NCBI RefSeq assembly: GCF_900129115.1
Contig: NZ_FQUR01000010.1
Location: 124,001-188,000, forward strand
Origin: Thermoanaerobacter uzonensis DSM 18761
GTDB taxonomy: Bacteria; Bacillota; Thermoanaerobacteria; Thermoanaerobacterales; Thermoanaerobacteraceae
DNA length: 64,000 bases
Reading direction: 5' to 3'
Shown: positions 56,566-64,000 of the stretch, one piece after another
Position numbering within the stretch: the first letter of the stretch is position 1
How the letters are laid out: each line of letters opens with the position of its first letter
Made by a program: the position numbers and the translations under genes
The notes under the pieces: generated by a model
Database searches by the model: none
What the model was told of the DNA's origin: nothing
What the model saw: the letters and a program-made list of their open reading frames with translations, nothing else

Positions 56566-57060
56566 ATGATTTTTGTGAGGATTGATGATAGGTTAATACA
56601 TGGACAAGTGGTAACTGCTTGGGTCAAGCATTTAGATATAAGTAAAGTCATTATTGTTGACGATGATGTCTATAAAGATGATTTTTTAAAAAAAGTTCTT
56701 TATATGGCTTCTCCTCCAGGAATTAAATTGGAGATTTTTTCTGCAGTAATGTTTCAAAATGTGAATCAGACAGAAATAAAGGATGAACATACAATGATTC
56801 TCATTAAAACTCCTCAGGTTGCAAAATTTATTTATGATAAAGTTATAAAATTTAAAGAACTTAATATAGGAGGGATGGGAGCAAAACCGGGTAGAAAAGT
56901 ATTATACAGAAATGTTTCTATTAGTCCTGAAGAGTTAGAAATATTAAAAGAACTTGTAGAAGAGGGGGTGAAAGTATATTACCAAGCTGTTCCTTCTGAT
57001 AAACCCATAGATATTCGTGAGATAGATTTATACAAAAAAATAATAAATAGAAAGGAGTAA
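56566..57060 (+). CDS. PTS mannose/fructose/sorbose EIIB component
   Basis: 164-residue EIIB. The N-terminal RIDDRLIHGQVVTAW has the phosphorylated His at residue 12; GGMGAKPGRKVLYRNVSIS is typical. It is 43 bases from EIIA and abuts EIIC. Sugar specificity (mannose, fructose, sorbose or an amino sugar) cannot be read from the sequence. Confidence 0.93.
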   Translation: MIFVRIDDRLIHGQVVTAWVKHLDISKVIIVDDDVYKDDFLKKVLYMASPPGIKLEIFSAVMFQNVNQTEIKDEHTMILIKTPQVAKFIYDKVIKFKELNIGGMGAKPGRKVLYRNVSISPEELEILKELVEEGVKVYYQAVPSDKPIDIREIDLYKKIINRKE

Positions 57061-57066
57061 ATGGTA

Positions 57067-57822
57067 ATGTTAATTAAAGCTATTTTAATTGGATTAATAA
57101 CATGGTTATCAGGTGGATTGCTTTCTTTAACATTAAGCTGGTCACTTTATATGGCTGCTCCATTAATGGGCGGATTAATAGTAGGGGCAATTTTAGGAGA
57201 TGTGACTTATGGTGTAAAAGTAGGAGCTGCAATTCAAATGGCGTATATTGGATATATAGTTGCAGGGGGAGCATTACCAGCTGATTTAGCATTGGCAGGT
57301 TATCTCGCTGTAGCATTAACGATGTTAGCAAAAGCACCACCTGAAATGGGAGTTACTTTCGCAGTTACACTAGGCTTTTTAGGTCTTCTAGTTAGAACAG
57401 GAAAAATGACTTTAAATTCTATTTGGGTACATCAGGCGGATAAATATGCAGAAGATGGTAATACAAAAGGGATTATTTTGATGAATATAGTAGCTTCTCA
57501 AATTATTCCTTTTTTAGGATATTTTGTTACTACTTTTTTAGCAGTATATCTTGGAGCCGATTATCTTAAAAATTTAATGAATGTTCTTCCGCAATTTCTT
57601 ATCACAGGTTTAAAAGTAGTTGGAACTTTATTACCTGCTTTAGGGCTTGCCATTTTACTTAAATATATAGGTAGGAATACGTTGTTACCTTTTATGTTTA
57701 TTGGATTTATCTTAGTAGCATATTTGAAATTAGATTTGATTGCTGTAACAATTATAGCGGCAAGTATTGCAATATTACACGTTTTATATGTTTATAAACA
57801 AGGAGGGACAGAAAATGGATAA
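57067..57822 (+). CDS. PTS mannose/sorbose-family EIIC component
   Basis: About 251-residue membrane channel subunit with several hydrophobic segments and the conserved AAPLMGGLIVGAILGDVTYG and AYIGYIVAGGALPADLALAG. ATG 57067 is nine bases from AGGAG; ATG 57061 is only three away, so I prefer the later one. It overlaps the EIID gene by eight bases. Confidence 0.92.
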   Translation: MLIKAILIGLITWLSGGLLSLTLSWSLYMAAPLMGGLIVGAILGDVTYGVKVGAAIQMAYIGYIVAGGALPADLALAGYLAVALTMLAKAPPEMGVTFAVTLGFLGLLVRTGKMTLNSIWVHQADKYAEDGNTKGIILMNIVASQIIPFLGYFVTTFLAVYLGADYLKNLMNVLPQFLITGLKVVGTLLPALGLAILLKYIGRNTLLPFMFIGFILVAYLKLDLIAVTIIAASIAILHVLYVYKQGGTENG

Positions 57823-58630
57823 TAATAAAAAGTTATCAAAAACTGATTTGTTAAAAAGTTTTTTCTGTTGGCATATGTTTGCGCAAAGTTGTTATAATTT
57901 TGAACGTTTTCAAGCACTAGGCTTTGTACATTCAATGATACCAATAGTATTAAAATTATACCATACAAAAGAAGAAATTTCACAAGCACTAAAACGACAC
58001 CTAACATTTTTTAATACAGAAGCAAATTTTGGTTCAATGATACCTGGAATGATAGCAGCATTAGAAGAAGAAAGAGCAAATGGGAATACAGATATAACAG
58101 ATGAAATTATCAACAGTTTAAAAACAGGTTTAATGGGACCTTTTGCTGGAATTGGAGATACTATAACACAAGGCTTGGTAAAAACGGTACTTTTAGCTAT
58201 AACAGTAGATATTGCAGCAAAAGGTAATGCTTTTGGACCAATATTATTTTTTATTCTGTTTACCACATACGTCGTAGGTGTAGGTTATTTTATGTATTTT
58301 CAAGGATATAAATGGGGAAAAAATGCTTTAAATAAAATAACAGGAACTAATGTAATGCAGAAAATTACAGAGGGTATGAATGTGTTAGGTCTTACTGTTT
58401 TAGGAGCATTGGTTGCTGCAATGGTAAATATTAAGACTCCATTAGTTTTTAAAATTCAACAAACAACTATCGAAGTACAACAATTGTTAGACAAAATAGT
58501 ACCTAATTTGTTAAGCCTTATGACGGTTTTTCTTTTGTGGTATTTATTAAAGAAAAATAAATCGGTGGTTTCTTTGATACTTTGGATATTCATAATAGGG
58601 ATAATAGCAGCTTATTTTAAAATACTATAA
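57815..58630 (+). CDS. PTS mannose/sorbose-family EIID component
   Basis: 271-residue subunit found only in the mannose PTS class. Signature segments: NFERFQALGFVHSMIP, FFNTEANFGSMIPGMIAALEEERANG, and GLMGPFAGIGDTITQGLV. Membrane helices fill the C-terminal half. ATG 57815 follows AGGAGGG. It forms the translocation unit with EIIC. Confidence 0.93.
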   Translation: MDNNKKLSKTDLLKSFFCWHMFAQSCYNFERFQALGFVHSMIPIVLKLYHTKEEISQALKRHLTFFNTEANFGSMIPGMIAALEEERANGNTDITDEIINSLKTGLMGPFAGIGDTITQGLVKTVLLAITVDIAAKGNAFGPILFFILFTTYVVGVGYFMYFQGYKWGKNALNKITGTNVMQKITEGMNVLGLTVLGALVAAMVNIKTPLVFKIQQTTIEVQQLLDKIVPNLLSLMTVFLLWYLLKKNKSVVSLILWIFIIGIIAAYFKIL

Positions 58631-58680
58631 AGTGTATGTTTTTGAATAAAAGCAAATAATAAGAGGTAGGAGGATAAAAT

Positions 58681-59487
58681 GTGAAAAAGATACAAGAAAT
58701 TTTTAACAAAGAAAAGCCTATAATTGGAATGGTACATTTGTTACCACTTATTGGAACACCATATTATAATAACGAATACACTCCTTCAATGATAGAAGAT
58801 AAGGCATTAGAAGAAGCTGAAAGATTAAAAATTGCTGGTTTTGATGCTATTCTTTTTGCAAATGAAGGTGATAGACCATATGAACACCAGGTAGGTCCCG
58901 AAATTGTATCCTTATATTCTAGAGTAGCTTACTCTGTTAAGCGAGAAATAAAATTGCCTTTTGGAGTAGGAGTATTGATGGACCCCAAAGCAACTCTTGC
59001 ACTAGGTAAAACTTTAGAAGCTAATTTTGTTAGAATGTATATGTCAGGAGTATTTGCAGGTATTTTTGGATTTCAGTCTCTTGATCCTGGGGAAATAATG
59101 AGATATAGAAGAAAAATTGAGGCTTTGGATTTACCAATATTCTGTAATGTTACACCTCATGCTGCAACAACTCTTGATACACGAACAATTGAAGAAATTG
59201 TAGATAGTATAGTATTAATGATAAATCCAGAAGTTATTTTGATACCAGGACCACGGGCGGGATTGCCACCTAAATTAGAAATAGTTTCCAATTTAAAGGA
59301 ACATTTTCCCGATCAAGATATTATTGTAAGTAGTGGAGTGAATATTGAGAACGTAAAGGAAATTTTAAAAATCAGTGACGGCGTAATTGTAGGAACAAGT
59401 ATAAAAAAAGATGGAGTTCTTTGGAACCCTATTGATCTCGAACGAGCAAAGCGGTTTATAGATGTAGCTAAAAATGCAATTAGTTAA
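58681..59487 (+). CDS. BtpA/SgcQ family TIM-barrel protein
   Basis: 268-residue protein of the BtpA family: PIIGMVHLLPLIGTP, ILFANEGDRPYEHQVGPE, PFGVGVLMDPKATLALGK, and SSGVNIENVKEILKISDGVIVGTS with a phosphate-binding end. E. coli SgcQ is likewise tied to a PTS operon. It may process the imported sugar phosphate, but the reaction is unknown. GTG 58681 follows AGGTAGGAGG. Last gene of the PTS operon, before a terminator. Confidence 0.85.
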   Translation: MKKIQEIFNKEKPIIGMVHLLPLIGTPYYNNEYTPSMIEDKALEEAERLKIAGFDAILFANEGDRPYEHQVGPEIVSLYSRVAYSVKREIKLPFGVGVLMDPKATLALGKTLEANFVRMYMSGVFAGIFGFQSLDPGEIMRYRRKIEALDLPIFCNVTPHAATTLDTRTIEEIVDSIVLMINPEVILIPGPRAGLPPKLEIVSNLKEHFPDQDIIVSSGVNIENVKEILKISDGVIVGTSIKKDGVLWNPIDLERAKRFIDVAKNAIS

Positions 59488-59543
59488 TTTTAAATTTAAA
59501 AATATATGGTAAGAAAGTTTTAAGTTAAAAAAGTTATATTTAG

Positions 59544-59592
59544 AATTAAAGGATAGGATGGGAATTTTTAATTCTATCCTTTAATTTTATTA
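59544..59592 (+). terminator. Terminator after PTS operon
   Basis: AATTAAAGGATAG / CTATCCTTTAATT stem (59544-59556, 59574-59586) with a 17-base loop, then TTTAT. Confidence 0.85.
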
Positions 59593-59665
59593 AAAAATTC
59601 TAAAATTCTGATATAATATAGATGTAGCTTTTAATAATGAAATATAAAATTAAGGAGTATAAAAT

Positions 59666-59851
59666 ATGCAAAAAAGACTTTATCGTTCAAAAGAAAATAG
59701 AATGCTAGGTGGAGTTTGCGGAGGAATAGCAGAATATTTTAATGTAGACCCTACAATTGTGAGGTTAATTTGGGCTTTTGCAGCAATAGTATGGGGGAGT
59801 AGAATTTTAGCGTACATAATTGGTTGGATTGTAATTCCTGAAAGGCCATAA
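59666..59851 (+). CDS. PspC-domain membrane peptide
   Basis: 61-residue protein that is a single PspC domain: KRLYRSKENRMLGGVCGGIAEYF, then one membrane helix ending in IPERP. PspC proteins act in envelope stress responses, but stand-alone short forms are of unknown role. AAGGAG precedes ATG 59666. It stands alone. Confidence 0.88.
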   Translation: MQKRLYRSKENRMLGGVCGGIAEYFNVDPTIVRLIWAFAAIVWGSRILAYIIGWIVIPERP

Positions 59852-60220
59852 CTTTTTTAATAGATAAAATATTTTAATAAAAATACCAACTTATAGGAAT
59901 GCCTTCTTCCTATAATTTCCACCAGCCACAAGTTCACGCTGTACTTTGATTTTATTAAGTCTGAGAGCAGTAAAAAAATAGAGTTGTTTTTGCTTTTAAG
60001 TTAATATATCATAAAAGTAGACCTACTCTATAAGTGACATACTTCCGAGCAATTTTATTTCCCTCCAATCCTCCCAAATTGAATTTTGCTGGAAGCGGGT
60101 CAATTGTACATTATTAATCACATAATAGAAGTACAAAAAATTGCTTATATAGTAATTGGTTGAGGTTGGATAATAATACTAAATGTTGTCTTTTTGAGAA
60201 AGAGTGGTGAGAAAGTATAA
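59852..60220. other. Gene-poor region with a short hairpin and possible gene scrap
   Basis: About 370 bases without a credible gene. A TTATAGGAA / TTCCTATAA hairpin lies at 59891-59915 without a T-run. On the minus strand a short frame through it reads KIKVQRELVAGGNYRKKAF and a stop (about 59912-59972), which looks protein-like, perhaps the end of a lost gene; I do not recognise it. The rest shows nothing else. Confidence 0.4.
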
Positions 60221-61795
60221 ATGACTATATATGATTTTGAAGACTATATCGATGAAATAATTTTAGATAGAGGTTACGATTACTATGTTGGAGGGAACAT
60301 AATAGACATTTATAATGCCGGGAAAAATGAATATATTTTCAAAATTCAAGGTAATGATGACTATGAGGTTATAGTAAAACTTGATGACAATGAGGAAATT
60401 CTCTATTCAGAATGTAATTGCCCATATGATTATGGTCCTGTATGTAAACATCAGGTAGCAGCTTTTTATAAACTGGTTGAGATTTTTAACAGTCAAAATG
60501 AAGCTTCAAATGTACAAAAAAGAGCTAAAGAACAGCAGGATATAAAAGAAGTATTAGATAGTCTTTCAAAAGAAGAGTTAATAGATATCATAATGGATTT
60601 AATAGGAGAGGATGAAACTTTAAAAAAGAGGCTCGTCTTGAGATATTCAAAAGTTGACAGTAAACAGGAACTTATAAGGTGCAGAAAACTAATAAATTCT
60701 ATTGTTAGGAAATATAAGGGCAGAGATGGTTTTATTTCTTATGATGAAACATATGATTTTGCAAGTGAAATGGGAGATTTATTGTGGAAAGCCAGAGACA
60801 CTGAGGATATATTCTTAGCATTGGATATTGCATTTTTAGTACTTGAAGAAGCGATACAGGCTTTTGAATACACAGATGATTCAGGCGGAAGTATAGATTT
60901 GTTAATATCAGACGCCATAGAAGTTATAGGAGACATAATAACTCAGAGTGAAAACTTAGATGCAAATTTAAAAAGGGAGATATTTAATAGGTTATTGACA
61001 TTAAGTGAAAGCAAAATTTTTGATGGATGGGAAAGTTATAGAATTGATATACTTTGGCTTTGTGCTGACTTTGTTGACATAGAGGAACTGAGAGATAAAC
61101 TGGTGTCGAAAATAGAATATCTTATAAGTAATTGGTCTACTAAGAATTGCTATGGAAAACATATTACTGAAAAATTACTTCAAATTCTTTATGTGATAAA
61201 AGAGAGATATGGGAGTAGAGAAGAAATAGAACAATTCGTACAAGAACATCTTGAATTTGACTTTTTTAAAGAAGTGTTTATTCAAAAGAGCTTTAGAGAA
61301 AAAGACTATGGGAAAGTCATAGAGTTAGCTTTAAAGTGGGAGGAACAAGACAGGCAATATCCTGGTTTAGTATCAAAATGGAAAAAGATGAGATATGAAG
61401 CCTATAAAAAGCTTTCATTAAAAGAAGAACAAATGAAATTGGCAAAAGAGCTTTTGTTTGATGGAAATTTTGAATACTATCGAGAACTAAAGGAATTAAT
61501 TACTGGCGATAGAGCAGAGTTTTACAATGATTTAAAACAAGAATTAAAAAGCTTCGAGGGATGGCATGGGAAAGATATTTATCTTAAGGTCATATTAGAA
61601 GAAAATGACTTGGATGAGCTTATGGAGTTTATAAAAGAAAATCCAACAAGAATAGAAGAATATGCAGATAAGCTAAAAGATAAGTTTAAAGATGAAGTTA
61701 TTGAAGTATACAAAAAATATATAAAACTTGCTGCAAGCTCTTCATCAAATAGAAAAGACTATCAAAAAGTATGTGGAATACTTAAAAGATATTAA
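60221..61795 (+). CDS. SWIM zinc-finger protein (C-terminus cut by a stop)
   Basis: 524-residue protein. The SWIM motif is C65-x-C67...C75-x-H77 (CNCPYDYGPVCKHQVA), expected to bind zinc and DNA or protein; the rest is helical repeats. Function unknown. The TAA at 61793 is followed in the same frame by 33 protein-like codons (IMNDLMRLYKKRPAFIDEL) up to TAA 61895, so the original protein was probably about 560 residues. GTGGTGAG precedes the ATG. Confidence 0.85.
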   Translation: MTIYDFEDYIDEIILDRGYDYYVGGNIIDIYNAGKNEYIFKIQGNDDYEVIVKLDDNEEILYSECNCPYDYGPVCKHQVAAFYKLVEIFNSQNEASNVQKRAKEQQDIKEVLDSLSKEELIDIIMDLIGEDETLKKRLVLRYSKVDSKQELIRCRKLINSIVRKYKGRDGFISYDETYDFASEMGDLLWKARDTEDIFLALDIAFLVLEEAIQAFEYTDDSGGSIDLLISDAIEVIGDIITQSENLDANLKREIFNRLLTLSESKIFDGWESYRIDILWLCADFVDIEELRDKLVSKIEYLISNWSTKNCYGKHITEKLLQILYVIKERYGSREEIEQFVQEHLEFDFFKEVFIQKSFREKDYGKVIELALKWEEQDRQYPGLVSKWKKMRYEAYKKLSLKEEQMKLAKELLFDGNFEYYRELKELITGDRAEFYNDLKQELKSFEGWHGKDIYLKVILEENDLDELMEFIKENPTRIEEYADKLKDKFKDEVIEVYKKYIKLAASSSSNRKDYQKVCGILKRY

Positions 61796-61897
61796 AAAAT
61801 AGCAGGAGAGCAAAGCCAAAAAGAAATTATGAATGATCTAATGAGGTTATATAAAAAAAGACCAGCATTTATTGATGAACTTAGCAAAATTAAGTAA
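61796..61897 (+). pseudogene. Detached C-terminal end of the SWIM protein
   Basis: 33 codons in the same frame as the preceding gene, separated from it only by one TAA codon. The composition (Lys, Glu, Leu; helical) matches the rest of that protein. It could be made only by stop read-through. Confidence 0.6.
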
Positions 61898-62081
61898 GGC
61901 AGGGTTAAAGAAACTTTTCATTAAAATAAAAAAGCCATTGATTATTTAATGAAAGCTGGATTTTGAGAAATTTTGTGATGTAATTACTTTAACATATCTA
62001 AAAAATGTTTATAACTTATTGACTTTGTAAAAATAATGTTATAATATAATTTGGAAACAAAAATATTAGGGAGGCAAATTG

Positions 62082-62522
62082 ATGGAATCGGTAAACATAG
62101 GCAATTTAGAAATGCTTTTGAGGGAGGTCAATCACATATTGAATCTGTATACTCGAAGTTATCTCAACGAAAAAAATATAACAATGGCGAGATTTTGGGT
62201 TATGAATAAATTGTCTGCTGATAATCCAATAACCATGAAAGAATTGCAAAGGAGGCTACTGCTAGCTCCCGGCACCTTGACAGGACTTGTTGACAATCTT
62301 GTAAGTGACAGGCTAGTTGAAAGATGGCGAGATGAAACTGATAGAAGACTTGTTTACCTTAAATTGACCCAAGAAGGCGATAAACTATTAAAAGAGATCT
62401 TACAATATCGTACATCAATACTCGCAAATATTTTAGAAAAGATTGATGCACTTGACGTAGAACAGCTAAACAGTGATTTGATGTTAATTTGGAATCAATT
62501 AAAAGAATGTGAGACTTGCTAA
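62082..62522 (+). CDS. MarR family transcriptional regulator
   Basis: 146-residue winged-helix repressor. The helix-turn-helix and wing are in TMKELQRRLLLAPGTLTGLVDNLVSDRLVERWRDETDRR; N- and C-terminal helices make the dimer interface. ATG 62082 follows GGGAGG. It leads a drug-efflux-like cluster: an ABC-transporter scar and an MFS exporter follow. It probably controls these genes. A TTGACT / TATAAT pair upstream (62019-62045) has a short spacer. Confidence 0.9.
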   Translation: MESVNIGNLEMLLREVNHILNLYTRSYLNEKNITMARFWVMNKLSADNPITMKELQRRLLLAPGTLTGLVDNLVSDRLVERWRDETDRRLVYLKLTQEGDKLLKEILQYRTSILANILEKIDALDVEQLNSDLMLIWNQLKECETC

Positions 62523-62548
62523 ATTTTAATTTGGAAGCAGGTGTTTAT

Positions 62549-62683
62549 ATGTCTTTTTCTGTTGAAGTTAAAAATCTAAGGAAGCTTTTTGGGAAGTATG
62601 AAGCAGTTTCAGGATTAATCATATTCATAACTGTTATTTTGCAATTATATGCCGCATTATTATATCCAAGAATCGTCACATGA
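62549..62683 (+). pseudogene. ABC transporter deletion scar (44-codon fusion)
   Basis: An open frame of 44 codons starts SFSVEVKNLRKLFGKYEAV, the usual N-terminus of an ABC ATPase before Walker A, and then passes into IIFITVILQLYAALLYPRIV, which looks like the last helix of a membrane protein such as an ABC-2 permease. The middle of both is missing. A deletion has apparently joined the start of an ATPase gene to the end of a permease gene in frame. AGCAGGTG precedes the ATG. Confidence 0.65.
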
Positions 62684-62700
62684 GAAAGGGGATGCATACT

Positions 62701-64000
62701 GTGAAAAAATTGGAATACAAATGGATTGCACTTTCATGCACTACAATAGGTGCTCTTTTTTCTGTTCTTAATGGAAGTATGCTTTTAATTGCTTTGCCTG
62801 ATATCATGAAAGCTTTACATGCTGATATGACTATAATCATGTGGGTTGTCATGAGTTACATGCTTTCTATTACAATACTTGTACCGACAATAGGCAGAAT
62901 TGCAGATATGATTGGAAGAAAGAAGTTATATGTTACAGGCTTTGCGATATTTACTTTAAGTTCTTTACTATCTGGAATGTCAAATTCGGGTATTCAATTG
63001 CTTTTGTTTAGAATTATTCAATCTATTGGTGGCGCCTTAATGATGGCTAATAGTACAGTGATTGTAACAGACGCTTTTCCTAAAAACGAATTAGGGAAAG
63101 CTTTAGGTATAAACAGCATGGTTATAAGCATTGCGAATGTCATAGGACCTATTTTAGGAGGATTTTTGCTTAAGTTTGGCTGGAGAAGCATTTTCTATAT
63201 CAATGTGCCGTTTGGGATTATTGGTACGCTGTGGGCAGCACTACAACTTAGGGAAGTAGAGGTTCTTCCCGAACATCAAAAATTTGATTATGCTGGTACT
63301 TTAGTATTCACCATTGCTATGATAATACTTTTAATTGCCCTGTCTTTTGGAGGATTTGCGGGATGGGGAAATCCACACATTATTACTCTCTTTGTTGTCG
63401 CAATAGCTTTGTTTGTTTTATTCGTTTATATTGAAAATACCGTAGACCAGCCAATGCTTGATTTGAATCTTTTTAAAACGAGAATATTAGCTTTTGCCTA
63501 TACGAGTAATCTTCTAAACGGAATAGCAAGAGGAGCCGTTACTTTTCTTTTGATTTTTTACTTGCAGGGTATTAAGGCAATGGATCCATTGACTGCAGGT
63601 ATTTTATTGACGCCATTTGCTCTTGCAATGATGGTAGTTTCTCCAATTAGCGGTTGGCTATCTGATAGGTATGGGTCACGAGAGTTAAGTAGTATAGGGC
63701 TACTTATATCTGCAGTAGGACTTGTAGGTTTTATGGGAATAAATGCTACAACGTCAATTACAAAGTTAATACTGTGGATGGCTATAATGGGTTTTGGCTC
63801 CGGACTATTTATATCTCCTAATACCAACGCTATAATGAGTAATGTTCCTGCTGATAAAAGAGGAATAGCGGCAGGAGTAAGGACAATGATGAACAATGCC
63901 GGGACAGTAATAAGTATAGCTTTGGCCATGGGTATAATTTCTTCAAGCATAGATCCGCAAGCAATGCAAGCACTTTTTGTAGGAACTCAAGTGGGCTCAA
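62701..64000 (+). CDS. MFS drug exporter, DHA2 (EmrB/QacA-like), partial
   Basis: The frame is open from GTG 62701 to the end of the window (433 codons seen). It has many membrane helices, the MFS motif A as GRIADMIGRKKLYVTG, motif C region GPILGGFLLKFGWRSIFYINVPFG, and a 14-helix DHA2 layout as far as can be seen. It would export drugs by proton antiport. GTG 62701 is nine bases after AAAGGGG; ATG 62692 is in frame but touches that site. Placed after marR and the ABC scar. Confidence 0.9.
   Translation, partial: MKKLEYKWIALSCTTIGALFSVLNGSMLLIALPDIMKALHADMTIIMWVVMSYMLSITILVPTIGRIADMIGRKKLYVTGFAIFTLSSLLSGMSNSGIQLLLFRIIQSIGGALMMANSTVIVTDAFPKNELGKALGINSMVISIANVIGPILGGFLLKFGWRSIFYINVPFGIIGTLWAALQLREVEVLPEHQKFDYAGTLVFTIAMIILLIALSFGGFAGWGNPHIITLFVVAIALFVLFVYIENTVDQPMLDLNLFKTRILAFAYTSNLLNGIARGAVTFLLIFYLQGIKAMDPLTAGILLTPFALAMMVVSPISGWLSDRYGSRELSSIGLLISAVGLVGFMGINATTSITKLILWMAIMGFGSGLFISPNTNAIMSNVPADKRGIAAGVRTMMNNAGTVISIALAMGIISSSIDPQAMQALFVGTQVGS

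Noticed and set aside
1-64000. CRISPR arrays, rRNA genes and replication origin
   Set aside because: No regularly spaced short repeats, no rRNA-like sequence and no DnaA-box cluster were seen; the three dispersed repeats are too far apart and too long for CRISPR.

Overview
The window is low-GC DNA from a spore-forming, anaerobic, probably thermophilic Firmicute. Gene order, an endospore programme (spoIIGA, sigE, sigG, spoIIP, spoIVA) and family content point to the Thermoanaerobacter/Caldanaerobacter group. That placement is an inference; no 16S gene or search was available.

Layout: (1) 1-7.3 kb: end of a division/cell-wall cluster (murA end, divIB/ftsQ, DUF881, sbp, ftsA, ftsZ) running into spoIIGA-sigE and sigG; sigG has an exact sigma-F-type promoter. 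(2) 7.6-15 kb: ylmC, nrdR, then a phosphate regulon (phoP-phoR, pstS, pstC-pstA-pstB, phoU) with two sets of four 11-bp-spaced PhoP boxes. (3) 15-25 kb: a sporulation/GTPase run (DUF1614 protein, spoIIP, YIEGIA protein and its small partner, two DUF3189 proteins, a DUF512 Fe-S protein, der, plsY, gpsA, spoIVA). (4) 25-31 kb: tRNA-Pro(GGG) next to an integrase relic, thioesterase, glycerate kinase, ridA, tryptophanase. (5) 29.7-37 kb: HlyD-like protein, yggS, sepF, ylmG, ylmH, divIVA, a TM1266-family regulator, T-box-controlled ileS. (6) 37-42 kb: 5'-methylthioadenosine/5'-deoxyadenosine salvage (mtaD, class II aldolase, mtnA, mtnP-like) and a Cys/Met PLP enzyme. (7) 42-50 kb: a complete trp operon (trpEGDCFBA plus a short DAHP synthase) behind a Trp T-box leader with two T-box/terminator modules, then a peroxiredoxin. 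(8) 50-59.5 kb: minus-strand trans-sulfuration enzyme, small genes, and a LevR-type regulator next to a sigma-54-dependent mannose-family PTS operon. (9) 59.5-64 kb: a decaying stretch (PspC peptide, gene-poor DNA, SWIM protein with an in-frame stop, marR, ABC-transporter deletion scar) and an MFS exporter that runs off the end.

The most unusual feature is a dispersed ~266-bp non-coding element present three times (7310-7574, 23252-23518 inverted, 29277-29542). Each copy has CAG...CTG ends, near-terminal inverted repeats and a GC-rich self-complementary core. Each sits at the hairpin just after a gene (sigG, gpsA, tnaA) and is bracketed by a direct duplication of that whole hairpin (22, 22 and 30 bp). 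The duplicated sequence differs at each site, so these are target-site duplications: a small mobile element that apparently recognises terminator-like stem-loops and copies them.

Functional links: PhoPR probably drives pst/phoU through the PhoP boxes; uncharged tRNA-Ile and tRNA-Trp control ileS and trp through T-boxes; LevR probably activates the adjacent PTS from the -24/-12 promoter; the mta/aldolase/mtn genes can form a route from S-adenosylmethionine by-products to DHAP.
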